From: Haberlea rhodopensis
Taxonomy: Eukaryota > Streptophyta > Magnoliopsida > Lamiales > Gesneriaceae
Reading direction: 5' to 3'
DNA: 64,000 nt
Assembly: GCA_907163345.1 (NCBI GenBank)
Contig: CAJQUN010000036.1
Span: 992,001-1,056,000, forward strand
Positions within the stretch are counted from its first letter, which is position 1; every line of letters starts with the position of its first letter. The translations under genes were made by a program, and so were the position numbers. Of this stretch, positions 1 through 10,391 are shown piece by piece. The notes under the pieces are model-generated. The model was not told where the DNA came from. It did not search any database and saw only the letters and a list, made by a program, of their open reading frames with translations.

Positions 1-1785
1 GATATCATTCAAAGACATCTCTATCATGACTCACGATGTCTAACACACATCATTACGAGGAAAACACTAGTATACCACGATATACACATATTAAACCTGG
101 TCTCCACTTCCACACCTCCTCCATCAAATGAGCAGTCGCATCATTGCAACTCAATTTGGGCAACTCACGGCCACAGATTCACACAAAAGACATCTCACAA
201 GATGTCCACCTCCGGATATTCCAATGATCACATCCTGATCATAAATAAACAATCGAGACTCCACAGAGTTCAATTTCTGAAAGGACATGCAATAAACCCA
301 TGGCATCCTCAATGCTTGTGTCGGCAGCGACACCCAACCAATCCGAATTCCTGCCATCCCTTGATAATCCTAGGATTTAACAATCCAAACTTGGGAAGGC
401 TATTGCATAACTCGAAGGAAAACACCAACAAGGAAACACCTCAATCCACACAAGATAATCCCTCCTCAAAGGGAGTCAACTAACTTCACAATTGTTTCTC
501 ATAATTTATCGTGCCATGGAGATTCCCAACCTCAAGGTGTTCCATATCTCTCATCAGAGATTTAGCCATCCAAAATAGCATAACTCTATGCTTGTCAAAA
601 AAAGGAAATCAAAAATTGGCATCCGTATACTCACCGGTATACCTGCCTAAGCACGGACATCACATGCTTACTCAATGCACTTGGCTTGGGTATCTACAAC
701 ATGCCCCTAAGCCCCAAACACAACTGTCAATTCTGAGTCATTCCCTACCCAGTGGAGAATGATAGTCGACGATCGACAACACGGTGTGATTCCCAAAATC
801 AACACCACACGTACCAACTCACCGAATCTTTCAAAGATTCCCAAATAGGTATAATACTACCCCCTTCCTCACAAGGGAAGTGCCATCGAACTCGAGATCC
901 ACTAGTCTCGAACCACCCTTCGGAAAAACTGGATACAATAACACCCATTGTATCCCAAATACACGGATTCCCCAGATCGAGTCAACGACTTGATGACTCT
1001 CTTGTTGGTACTCCAACATCATGAACTGTCCCAGACAAGTCTCACCAAGATTAAACATAAGCGTATACACGTTTCAGTGAGGCATGCACAACCTCAACCT
1101 CAACCTCAAATGATGTAGTGATTACTAAAGTCCACCATAATCCACATCGTCTCACCTTACGATTTGCCAAACTTGATTCCAACGAGCAGTATCATGGCTC
1201 CAACAATCACACTATATCATTACCACGATATCTGGCTAGCAAAGCGCTGTCCCCATAGGCTCATATCAAGCCCACCAACAAACCATATGTTCCATCTCGG
1301 TATGCCATACCGTACAAACCATTAGAGTAATGGGTCATCGCCCAGCATATCTCTAAAATACCAAGCACAATGGACAACCCGGTGTCCTTGCTCACTTATG
1401 ATACAATCATAATCCGTTAAGACTTATCCCACACCCTCAGGGTGGTTGTAACCATGTCTACCCTACGTTACAACACAAGCGAGTAGTTTCCTCAATGACT
1501 ACTCTTACCACCAATCACTTGGCCCTAGCCAAACCAACGAGCATACCCAAGGGTATCATCGCTCGACAATTATTTACCCCTATAACAGGATGTGGTACAT
1601 TTACCGGTACAATACATCCAATACTCCACCGAGCAAACCTGCTTGGAAAAAAGGTCTCGTCAACTAGTGACCCAGACTCTATCATGTGCTCACCATCGGC
1701 ACTCAAACCATACAACTAAATACATAACATAAATGTATTAGCCATCAAAACGACGCTACACGTCTACATAGAACATCAACTATGT

Positions 1786-1900
1786 CATCGTCATCCCGTG
1801 ACGGCATATGTCAACACATGACATTCAATTAACATTGTCAAACATACGACGGTACATGTCAATACACGACACCCATAATCTCATCGTCAAATACATGACA
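1786..1900 (-). repeat. GTCA/TGAC mini-hairpin series in the LARD1 interior
   Basis: Successive units pair a 4-5 bp arm with its complement across a 5-7 nt loop: CGTCA...TGACG near 1789-1803, TGTCA...TGACA at 1809-1823, and TGTC...GACA at 1857-1871. The outer base pair changes between C-G and T-A while pairing is kept. The equivalent stretch in LARD2 is 62410-62522. Confidence 0.65.
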
Positions 1901-2053
1901 TATATAACAACATATAGTATCCACAATAATGCTAACACAAGTAATATGCCATACCTCGTCGCTATCAAGATAGCGGAATACCTGTATCCATCGTCCACCA
2001 GCGGTATACAAGTAGCATCCATCGCTCGTAGGCGACATAATCCAGCGCTACGC

Positions 2054-2692
2054 ACATAGCGGTATAACCCATCGCTATAGAATCAGCGACATGATCTCTC
2101 GTCATAGAGTCAACGGCATAAGACATCGCTATAGATATCCGGCGGTATGAACCATCGCCATAGGTGTAGCGGAATGACCCGTCGCTATGTAATATCCGGT
2201 GGCACGAATCATCGTCAATAGAATACCCGGCGGCATGAACCATCGCCAATAGAATAGCGGAATGAGACATCGCTATCAATATATCCGGCGGCAAGAACCA
2301 TCGCCAATCAATATAGCGGAATGGACCATCGCTATCAATATATCTGGCGGCATGAACCATCGCCAATCAATTTAGCGGAATGAACCGTCGCTATTAATAT
2401 ATCTGGCGGCATGAACCATCGCCAATCAATATAGCGGAATGAACCGTCGCTATCAATATATCTGGCGGCATGAACCATCGCCAATCAATATAGCGGAATG
2501 AACCGTCGCTATCAATATATCTGGCGGCATGAACCATCGCCAATCAATATAGCGGAATGAACCGTCGCTATCAATATATCCGGCGGCATGAACCATCACC
2601 AATCAATATAGCGGAATGAACCGTCGCTATCAATATATCTGGCGGCATGAACCATCGCCAATCAATATAGCGGAATGAACCGTCGCTATCAA
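2054..2692 (-). repeat. 59-bp hairpin tandem repeat, LARD1 (about 7 regular units)
   Basis: From about 2284 to 2692 a 59-bp unit recurs about seven times, preceded by degenerate units from 2054. Each unit holds two related half-units of about 29-30 bp. One has arms TAGCG...CGCTA and the other TGGCG...CGCCA, both around a GAACC-containing loop. The arms differ between half-units but remain complementary. Many units in this copy share CCGTCGCTAT and TATCTGG variants that distinguish it from LARD2. Confidence 0.85.
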
Positions 2693-2699
2693 TATCGAT

Positions 2700-3160
2700 A
2701 ATATGGTTGTTCCGGTCTTGTTATAGCAGCGGAATTTTAGGACCCCTCGCTTTGACATATAGCGGCATCATATGATATCCCTCGCTTCGACAATGACAGC
2801 GGCATGTTACCTCGCTTAGACATGACAGCGGCAAATATCATATTACCATCGCTTCATATGACAGCGGCAAGTACCTCCCTCGCTCGAATATAACAACTAC
2901 CGGAACTTCCACTAGCTCCATGTACCTGCATCCAGGTTAATACCACAGTTCACAATATAATGATCGATATCACGTTCCAGTTATAATCACAATATTCCAC
3001 AATAATCACAATATTCCACTTTAATCACTAGAATTGTGACTGTTCCGGTCCCAATACAACAGCGGAATTTTAGGATCCCTCGCTTCGACAATGACAGCGG
3101 CATGTTACCTCGCTCAGTCATGACAGCGGCAAGTACCTCCCTCGCTTGGAGATAAAGGCT
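2700..3160 (-). repeat. Degenerate AGCGG...CGCT hairpin repeats between the 59-bp array and the primer site
   Basis: Units such as AGCGGCATGTTACCTCGCT recur with variable loops near 2727, 2762, 2796, 2827, 2862, 3062, 3093 and 3125. They keep the AGCG/CGCT arms of the neighbouring 59-bp array but not its period. They lie about 430-890 bp downstream of the primer site in the element's sense. No coding region is seen here or in the rest of 3160-3570. Confidence 0.6.
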
Positions 3161-3571
3161 ACCGGAACATTCATCAATTCTACCACAATAATCAAGCACA
3201 ACAGTTGATTCCATTATCACAATATATATCACTATCATTTCACATATACCATCACATGTAAGGGTTCACTACCCACGATATACATAATCAAAGGTGTAAC
3301 ACGTTTTACCGTCCGAAGCCCGTACGTCTCACCTTTCCTGATTTTCCTACAAAATCAGATCCCTTAACACATAATACATGAAGGGCCAGACATCACCATT
3401 AATGCCATCCCATCTCATGCTACACGATTCCTGCAATCACAATGATTAGCAACACCACTTTTCATATCATAAAAGCACATAACAATTAGTTGTGTCATAC
3501 AACATTAATGCCATCATGCATAAATATGTGCTATCAATAACTTCATAGGCCCTTAACAGCCCCAATGAGCA

Positions 3572-3589
3572 ACCACTGCTCTGATACCA
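3572..3589 (-). other. Primer binding site (tRNA-iMet type) of LARD1
   Basis: The minus strand reads TGGTATCAGAGCAGTGGT four bases inside the LTR edge. This is the standard plant initiator-Met tRNA complement used by many Ty3/gypsy and copia elements. It fixes the element's orientation as minus. The same 18 bases prime the chromovirus at 26252. Confidence 0.9.
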
Positions 3590-3593
3590 CTAA

Positions 3594-6043
3594 TGTAAGG
3601 ACCCCAAGCCCTTAACCCTTGATTAGTGTACTAACCACTATGTGTGGCACATGCTTTCAATAAAAATCAATCGGGAAACTCAAATGATGATATACCATTG
3701 AATGGCAATCACAAAATTTTCTTTAATATGCCATGTTATAAGATCATCATCCTAACAACAAATAGACTCATAGAGTTCGCCCATTACCATCCCCTTTACA
3801 CCACTTTTACATTGTGGACTTTTATAAAAATTTGGGCAGAGTCTCCCCATAAATAGAGCTATCCCGAAATGAAAGCACAACACATAATATAATTCCCGGC
3901 CAGGGAATACACAATACTCAACAGAATACAGAACACAAAGTAAATTCCCAGCCAGGGAAGACACCACACATAAGACGACAAAAGTGGGTTTCAACACCCA
4001 CATAATACACTAACGACTCTCATATCATTAGCAATTCTACCCTTAATTGCATGCAACATATAATGAAAGAGAGAAAGGCTCATGCCTTTATATACAACCC
4101 ATATACAAGAATATCCGTGCTCACATGTGAGCATCATATATGTGTATATAAACCTCGGGTGTATATAAGTACTCTATACGATACCGTGCTCCATCAAGCC
4201 CTGGTACCACGACCCTGTGAGTACATCCAATCTACAGCTCGAGCTCAGCTCCACAGCCATCGATGTACCTGTTCACCTGCCCCAACAGAGACAGCCCCCA
4301 ACGGGGTGAGCATACCAATACACAAAATCCCATAATCACAATAATGAAATTCATAATTTACAACACAAGTAAATACTAATGAATTTTAAATGATACTCCC
4401 TGGATGGCAACGTCCTCATCCGGGATTCCGTGTACTGTCACTGTTCTCACAATCATCAAACTCATCAAATCTCAAAAATCAATAAATCAACACATTGATT
4501 TAACTCATAGCATGCCTGGTTCTCAAGTATCAATAAATAATGATTCCAAATTCATTATACATACAAATATAGATATCTCGATATCTAACACTGATTTTCA
4601 ACTTTGCTACCAATCACAGATAGCTCAAATGCCTAGCATTTATTTTACCAATTCTCCATTTCACTTAGACATCTCACATGTCTTATAATGAATGCATGAT
4701 TCCACGATCATTCTCAGGCATCTCAAATGCCCTACAGTAGTCATATAGACCCATTACCCCATATCTATTATAAGGTCATACTACTCTAGTATTACGCACA
4801 CTTGTGGCAGCGATATCAAGACTAGGTCGTTCCATAGTCATATCGACACATATATATATAACCATACCCACAACCATCTAATGCAATTAAAACACATTAT
4901 GCATTTCACAAATGCTTTCATATAAAGTAATGCTCGTACGTCACACGTACCTTAATCTCCGAAGTCCGAGCCAAACCTTGCTCGAGTTCCATGCTCCGAG
5001 GAACGATGTGCTAACACGATAAATAATTCACAATTATTTACGAACATGGAACCCATGCTCAAGCACACACATAACCCTCAAAAATATTGTCAACACACGA
5101 CAATTAACCATTATCGAAAATTGCTCAAGAACACCCCACAAATTTTCGAACCTTCACAACACAAATCGAACCCAAACTAAACACCACAAATCATCTAAAA
5201 CATGAATTAATCGATTACTAACAAGAATCATCACCCTTGCCAAAAATCCCCAAAATTCGAACATAAACCCCTAAAAATCGAGCCCTAACCTCACGCAAGC
5301 AATGATGAAATTTGAACCATAAAGCAACAATTTTTCGAACCATTAAAGTCTGAAATTTTTGACCCAAATCAAAGCACAAAACGCCCCAAAAACACCTGAA
5401 TAAAAGCCCCAAAAATCGTACCAAAATCGAGCCACAAAATCGGACAGAATCCAGTTTCGAACCCTAGAGCTTTCTGCAGAAATCCGAACTCAAATCGCGA
5501 CCAAACTTCAAATTGTTGGTACGGGGAGGTGCGCCTGGAAGAGATGAAGCTAGCGGCGGGTCGGACGCGCCGAACGGCGGCGGGCGCACGCCTGGAAGCG
5601 GCGGGGGTCAAAGGGGATCGGGAAGTCGCGGACGCGGGAGAGAGAGAGTGACGGGAAAAGTGGGGGAAAAATGGTTCCGATAATTAAAATCTCGGGTTCA
5701 CCTGGTATTTATAGCAAAAATACCCCGAAATACTAATAGCCCCACAAATACATCTTGATTCATTAAAAATCATCTGTTTCCAAAAATTCTCTCTCTAACT
5801 CCAAAACCCCCTACCGGTGCTCACACAAGCACCCGAGATTCCGAGACACTTCAACAACCCAACTCTTAGGTTTTACACCGTAATGAGAATACAATCTCAA
5901 CCTCGGAATCCAACGATCCCAACTATTCAAATAAACGAGCCCAGAAGGCCCAACACCGCGATTAAACTCCAAGTCGCCACGTAAAACAACTTTAGGGGTT
6001 ATTAACACTCCGAGATTAACATCCCTAATCTCTGGTCATCACA
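3594..6043 (-). repeat. 5' LTR of LARD1 (2450 bp)
   Basis: On the minus strand it starts TGTGATGACC and ends CCTTACA, giving TG...CA ends. It aligns along its length with 57772-60002. A TATA-like TATTTATAGC segment near 5706-5716 corresponds to TATATATAGC in the other copy. It lacks the CGATCGATCG palindrome module present in the LARD2 LTR. The 5' flank is gag sequence, so the LTR boundary at 6043 is sharp. Confidence 0.82.
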
Positions 6044-6050
6044 TATCTTC

Positions 6051-6447
6051 TGTGAGCTGTGTGGAGGCGGTCATCCTAGCATCGAGTGTCAGGCAGGTAA
6101 CCAGTTTAACCAATCTGTTGAGGCTGTGAATTTTGTAGTTAATAGGCCACCCAACAATTCATATTCGAATTATAACCAACCATGGAGGAATCACCCGAAT
6201 TTGAGATGGTTGAATCAAGAGAATGTGTTGAACCCTCAACCGCAGGCAGGGTTCACACAAAAGCCGAGTATGGAGGAACTTATGGCAAAGTTGATTTCAT
6301 CGACGGAGGTAAGGATGCAGAATCAGGATGCATCTATTAAAAATTTGGAAGTGCAGATAGGGCAGTTGGCCACGTTGATATTTGGGAGGACGCAAGGTAC
6401 GCTCCCGAGTGATTCTGTAAAGAATCCAAAGGAGCCATCGAATTGAC
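6051..6447 (+). pseudogene. Gag C-terminal fragment (zinc-knuckle region onward), Tat/Athila-like
   Basis: The reading frame opens with a CELCGGGHPSIEC motif, the degenerate gag knuckle of this lineage. It continues through an Asn/Pro-rich segment to a helix with KNLEVQIGQLA, and ends KNPKEPSN-stop. The same motifs occur in Ele3 gag (CELCQGGHPSTEC, KNLEVQVGQLA). Gag packages element RNA into virus-like particles. The N-terminal part is removed by the LARD1 insertion, and the stop lies where Ele3 continues into protease, so this is a relic. Confidence 0.8.
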
Positions 6448-6689
6448 AAGACAAGGAGGTGACAGTCCAGCTTGGGACTATAAATTAAGAACTTTCTCTT
6501 CCTTTCTCGTATTTTGTGTTAATTCCTTGTGTTAGTTTGTTTTGTTGTTAGTTGTGTTTCTATTTTATCCGTGAATAAGTCCGTGTGTTTTTATTGCAGG
6601 TGTGAAAGTAAGAGCAACAAGGATGTAGGCGAGGCAACCCGAGAGAAAGTGTTGAGAGAAAAATATCAAATTTCATCTTCTGGTGTTGG

Positions 6690-6791
6690 CGATCGATCGA
6701 GACAAAATCTCGATCGATCGCCTAAAGCTGTTAAATTGGGGTTTGAACACTGCCTCGCTCGATCGATCGAAATTTTTTTTTCGATCGATCG
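6690..6791. repeat. Two CGATCGATCG pairs inside AthX (internal, not LTR)
   Basis: The palindrome starts at 6690, 6711, 6760 and 6782, giving start-to-start steps of 21, 49 and 22. Each pair is also a larger inverted repeat: about 15-bp arms around CAAAA in the first, and about 19-bp arms around a T-run in the second. The flank reads ACTGCCTCG, the reverse complement of the CGAGGCAGT seen beside the LTR_A palindromes, so this module is inverted relative to the one in the LTR. Confidence 0.9.
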
Positions 6792-7267
6792 AGCGAGAGA
6801 AAGTTTTGAAAAAAATATAGGGCACCGAAGACAAAGCTGCACTTTACAAAACACCTTCTCTCCTACTCCACAGCAGAACCCTAGTCGCCTCTTCCAAATT
6901 TGCACCAAATCTCATCCTATTTCCATCAAATTTCCAATTTACTTCAACTCTTGGAAGTAATATTTATTCTAATGAGATTTTCATTGCAGATTTGAAGAAT
7001 TGCAAGGCAAATTGGGTAGAAGTGCATCAAAAAGGGAATTCCAAGCCAAGTGCCAAACTTTTCCAAGATCGGATTTTTAAGCAGTAATTGGTTTCCAATT
7101 CTCAAAGATTTTATCTTTTGGTGAAATTTCTTGAATTGTAGTAGAATTGGGTTAGGAAGGATTTAAATTTGGAGGAAGTTTTGTGGTGTTGAAGGGTGTT
7201 GGATTTACAGTGTTGTGTGGTGTTAGTTGAAGTTAATTGAGTTAGTTGGGAATAATTTAGCAAGAAA

Positions 7268-8518
7268 ATGTCGTCTAGAAAGAGGTCAAAGCAGGCGGAG
7301 GCTTCCCAAAAGCAAAAGCAGGCGGAGGCCACTGTTTCTGAGCCAGGGTATGACGAACAGAAGTTTATCAATGCCACAATTGCTGAGTTATATCCCACCT
7401 ATCATAAGAAACCCCTGAGCCGTGAAAGGGGAATGAGCATGGATAAATTGGAGTGTCCTGTCATTAGGACAGTACGCCGAAAAGGGTGGTTTCAATTTGT
7501 TCAGACACCGATTGATGCTGTGGTGCCACTGGTAAGGGAGTTTTACACAAATCTTTAGCTGTTAAACCAGGGCACCAAGTAAGTGTTTATGTTCGAGGGA
7601 AGGATGTGTTGGTGGATCGAGCCGCAATCAATAATATTCACCGGATGCCTGTCATTCACAACTGTGCATACCAATCTTTCAAGAATAGCAAGATTGACTA
7701 CGATGAGGTATTGACAGTTATTGGCAAGCCGGGAGTGGACTGGCAAAGGAACGATAAAGCAGAGCCACAGTTGGTTCTAAAAAAAGCATTTGAAGCAAGA
7801 GGCTCAAGCATGGTTTTCATTTGTCGCCTCGCGGGTCATGCCTTCGACCCACACTTCTGAGGTGACAAAAGATAGAGCGGTCCTGGTATATGCCATCCTC
7901 TCAGGGAAGGAAGTGGACTTCGGCGAGATCATTAGTGATCACATTGAAGAGATTGGGAGCAGCCCACCGACCTCCGCACTACCGTTTCCATCCACAATCA
8001 CTGCTTTATGTTAGAGAGGCGGAGTGACATGGGGGGAAGACGAGGAGCTACTTCCGCCGAAGACCCCGATCATTGTGGACGGTCCACCACCTCCTACGGG
8101 CCGACGAAGGGCCGAGCCAAGACCCTCGGACACTACATAGGCTGGAGCATCATCCTCCGCTGCAGAGCGTACACGTGTTACATTGGACTCTCTTCATAGG
8201 GATCTCCAAGATATTCGCCTGGAGCAGCAAAGCATTCACAGCATGCAGCGAGACATTCATAGCATGCAGAGAGCATTGCAGATGGACCATGAGCAGGTAG
8301 CTCAGCGACAGATTGAGTTCATGCACTATCAGAGTGCATGGAACACTGCCATGGCCCAGGGCTTTCCAAATTTCCAGTTCCCGCCGGAGCCACACTTTGC
8401 ACCTTATCATCCGCATGCACCTCCACCTTCGGAGTACCCACCATTTCCGCCATATCAGGGCGAGGAGCACCACTACCCAGTTCCCCCTCCGGAGCATGAT
8501 GAGGACGACGATCAGTGA
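7268..8518 (+). pseudogene. Post-gag ORF with 'putative plant transposon protein' domain, frameshifted
   Basis: Starts MSSRKRSKQ with a Lys/Gln-rich head, then a segment with VPLVREFYTNL and SVYVRGKDVLVDRAAIN, then WFSFVASRVMPSTH and DRAVLVYAILSGKEVDFGEII. These resemble the 'putative plant transposon protein' family (my recollection is PF20167), commonly encoded downstream of gag-pol in Tat/Athila-like elements. The C-terminal part (8183-8518) is Gln/Met-rich and probably coiled-coil, followed by a proline-rich stretch and an acidic EHDEDDDQ tail. Frame changes near 7557 and 7780 and stops after 8000 break it. The domain's function is unknown; it may be an accessory structural protein. Confidence 0.65.
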
Positions 8519-8593
8519 CGATCGTCGTCATGGTATGTGTCTTTGCCTTTGCATTTATTTATTTTTTCTTGTTCATTGAGGGCAATTCACATG

Positions 8594-8609
8594 CTAAGTT
8601 TGGGGGGGG
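8594..8609 (+). other. Internal PPT-like tract after the AthX ORF
   Basis: CTAAGTTTGGGGGGGG lies about 75 bp after the ORF stop and closely resembles the true polypurine tract at 9870. Ele2 (14302-14314, minus) and Ele3 (17810-17824, minus) carry the same motif at the equivalent place, about 1.2 kb upstream of the 3' LTR. Confidence 0.6.
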
Positions 8610-9869
8610 TTTTGAGTACTTGTATATATCTTGTACTTGCACATTCTGCTACTTGTCTTGTTTCTGTTTCTTGCATGATTGCATGATTTTGTGACTGATT
8701 CATCCTTGAGCATTACCAACAAATTTTTTTTTTGTGAGTTAGTCTTGAGAAATGAAGAATTAGATTTGCAACGGTAATACATGATGAAATTAATCCTCAT
8801 CTAGATAGGAGTCATGAAAATGTTTAACTTGTTTGTATATATCCTTTGTTAACCATATGTCAAAGCTGAGGAATAATTTGAGCACTTATTGAGTCATGAT
8901 TGAGTGAAGTATGTATTGATTAAATTGAAAATCTGTGTTAACTATGATGAGTCTTGAGTATCTTAGATAACTCTACAGTTTAGTTGAAAGCACTTTGAGG
9001 CGAAATTTATAATTAAGAACTAGACTTGGAAATGATTTAGGCGATCTGTGGACCGTTTGAGCCTTTCAAGCCTACCTGTTATACATTATTCCTTAGTGTC
9101 CCCTCTTGTGCCTGATTGAAAAAGAATGGTATATGCATTGCATATGATTAGACCCCCATTCAACATTCTTGACAACCTCATTATACCTACCTTGGATTGA
9201 GCCTAAAAGAAAATTTTTACCCACCCCTAAGGGAGTATAATGAATCTCATTCATTGCATTAAATTGTTATATGTTGATAAGTTCATTGTGAAAGAAATGA
9301 AATGAACAAAAGAATGAGCAAAGAAAAAGAAAAGATGTAGAGAAAAAGCCTTGAAAAGAAAATTTAAATAAGACCCAAAGTGGCCAATGCTAGAAAATGT
9401 GAAGAGAAGCTCAATGATTATGTGAGAAGATTTTGAACTGATTCTGTTATACTCTCTTCTTTGCTTCTATCCTACCTTTTCTTTGGAGCCGACACCAAAA
9501 GGCCTAACGTTATAAGCTTTAAAGTCCTGTTGATCCAAGTCTAGGGAATAATTACATTAGTGGAGAAGTGCTGGATAGTAAATTGGTAGAGTAGTTCAAA
9601 GTAATCTTGACTAGGAGTTGACATGGCACATGTTGATCTTAAAGATATATATGTAACTCATGTTTGACAATAGCACACACACACGTTCCGATGTTGCGAT
9701 GTATTGTTTAACTTAGGAGGAATTGCTTCTTGTTAAATGTTGAATGACTTTTATTGATGTGTAAGTAGGATTTCTGAGTTTTTACGTATGTTGTAAAGAT
9801 GATTCATGCTTAGTATCGAGTTTAACTTTTCTTTTTGAGCTTATTGCTTGCTCGAGGACGATCAAGTCT
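8610..9869 (+). other. Non-coding 3' region of AthX
   Basis: No convincing coding frame. The segment is collinear with 13.1-14.3 kb (Ele2, minus) and 17.35-17.8 kb (Ele3, minus); for example blocks around 9040-9100 match blocks near 13870-13930 read in reverse. It ends CTCGAGGACGATCAAGTC just before the polypurine tract, a motif typical of plant gypsy 3' ends. Confidence 0.7.
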
Positions 9870-9883
9870 AAGTTTGGGGGAGT
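9870..9883 (+). other. Polypurine tract of AthX
   Basis: AAGTTTGGGGGAGT sits immediately before the LTR start TGATAGG. This is the expected plus-strand priming site and matches the tract before LTR_C (13082-13095, minus). Confidence 0.85.
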
Positions 9884-10087
9884 TGATAGGCTTAGATTTT
9901 AAGTGTTTTTAACTGTAATTTCTTCCTATTTTCCGTACTTTTTCCTGGATGATATTATGCTTTTTGGTGTTTATTCGTTTGTTTCAGGAAAATAGATCGG
10001 AAGTGGAAGAAATGAGCTAATATAAAGATAACGGGCGAAATCGAGGCGAGAAAGAATGAAATTGAAGAAGTGAGATTTTCGGAATCT

Positions 10088-10330
10088 CGATCGATCGAGA
10101 TTTTGTCTCGATCGATCGAGCCAGACAGTGTGCTGAGAAGAAAAGAATTTCAAGTCTCGATCGATCGGTGGAAAATTTCGATCGATCGAGCGAGGCAGTA
10201 ACTTCAGAGCTAAATTTATCAAAGTCTCGATCGATCGGAAGGAAATCTCGATCGATCGAGCGAGGCAGTGAGTTTCAAAGGCTGGCATGAACAGTGCACC
10301 GATCGATCGGACGCAAATCTCGATCGATCG
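10088..10330. repeat. Eight-palindrome CGATCGATCG array in the LTR_A promoter region
   Basis: Starts are 10088, 10109, 10158, 10179, 10228, 10249, 10300 and 10321, giving steps 21, 49, 21, 49, 21, 51, 21. The array is therefore four tandem units of about 70 bp, each with two palindromes two helical turns apart. Unit spacers carry a CAGACAGT or CGAGGCAGT motif. The first palindrome extends to a 16-bp perfect palindrome, TCTCGATCGATCGAGA (10085-10100). Confidence 0.93.
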
Positions 10331-10382
10331 AGACGCAAATCCGGGAAAATCTTATCTTCCATTTTTGAAATGATTTTTGAGG

Positions 10383-10391
10383 TATAAAAGG
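10383..10391 (+). promoter_or_regulatory. TATA box of LTR_A
   Basis: TATAAAAGG in an otherwise AT-moderate stretch, 53 bp past the palindrome array. It is preserved in LTR_B (minus, 16848 to 16840). The spacing suggests the palindromes act as upstream promoter elements. Confidence 0.6.

Larger units (their letters stand above)
1..6043 (-). mobile_element. LARD1: large non-coding LTR retrotransposon, 5' LTR plus most of the internal region
   Basis: Read on the minus strand this is a 5' LTR (6043 to 3594), a tRNA-iMet primer site, then about 3.6 kb of internal DNA running off the left window edge. The internal part aligns collinearly with 60.3-64.0 kb (LARD2). By that alignment the polypurine tract and 3' LTR should begin about 290 bp left of base 1. 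No gag, protease, RT, RNase H or integrase motif is visible; only short non-conserved frames and hairpin-rich repeats are present. Long LTRs with a few kb of non-coding interior match the large retrotransposon derivative (LARD) class. The element interrupts a gag gene at 6044, so it is younger than that host. Confidence 0.8.

Noticed and set aside
2280..2692. Regular short repeats resembling a CRISPR array
   Set aside because: Units are contiguous, with no unique spacers and no cas genes; plant retroelement context and the same array in LARD2 explain it as a tandem repeat.
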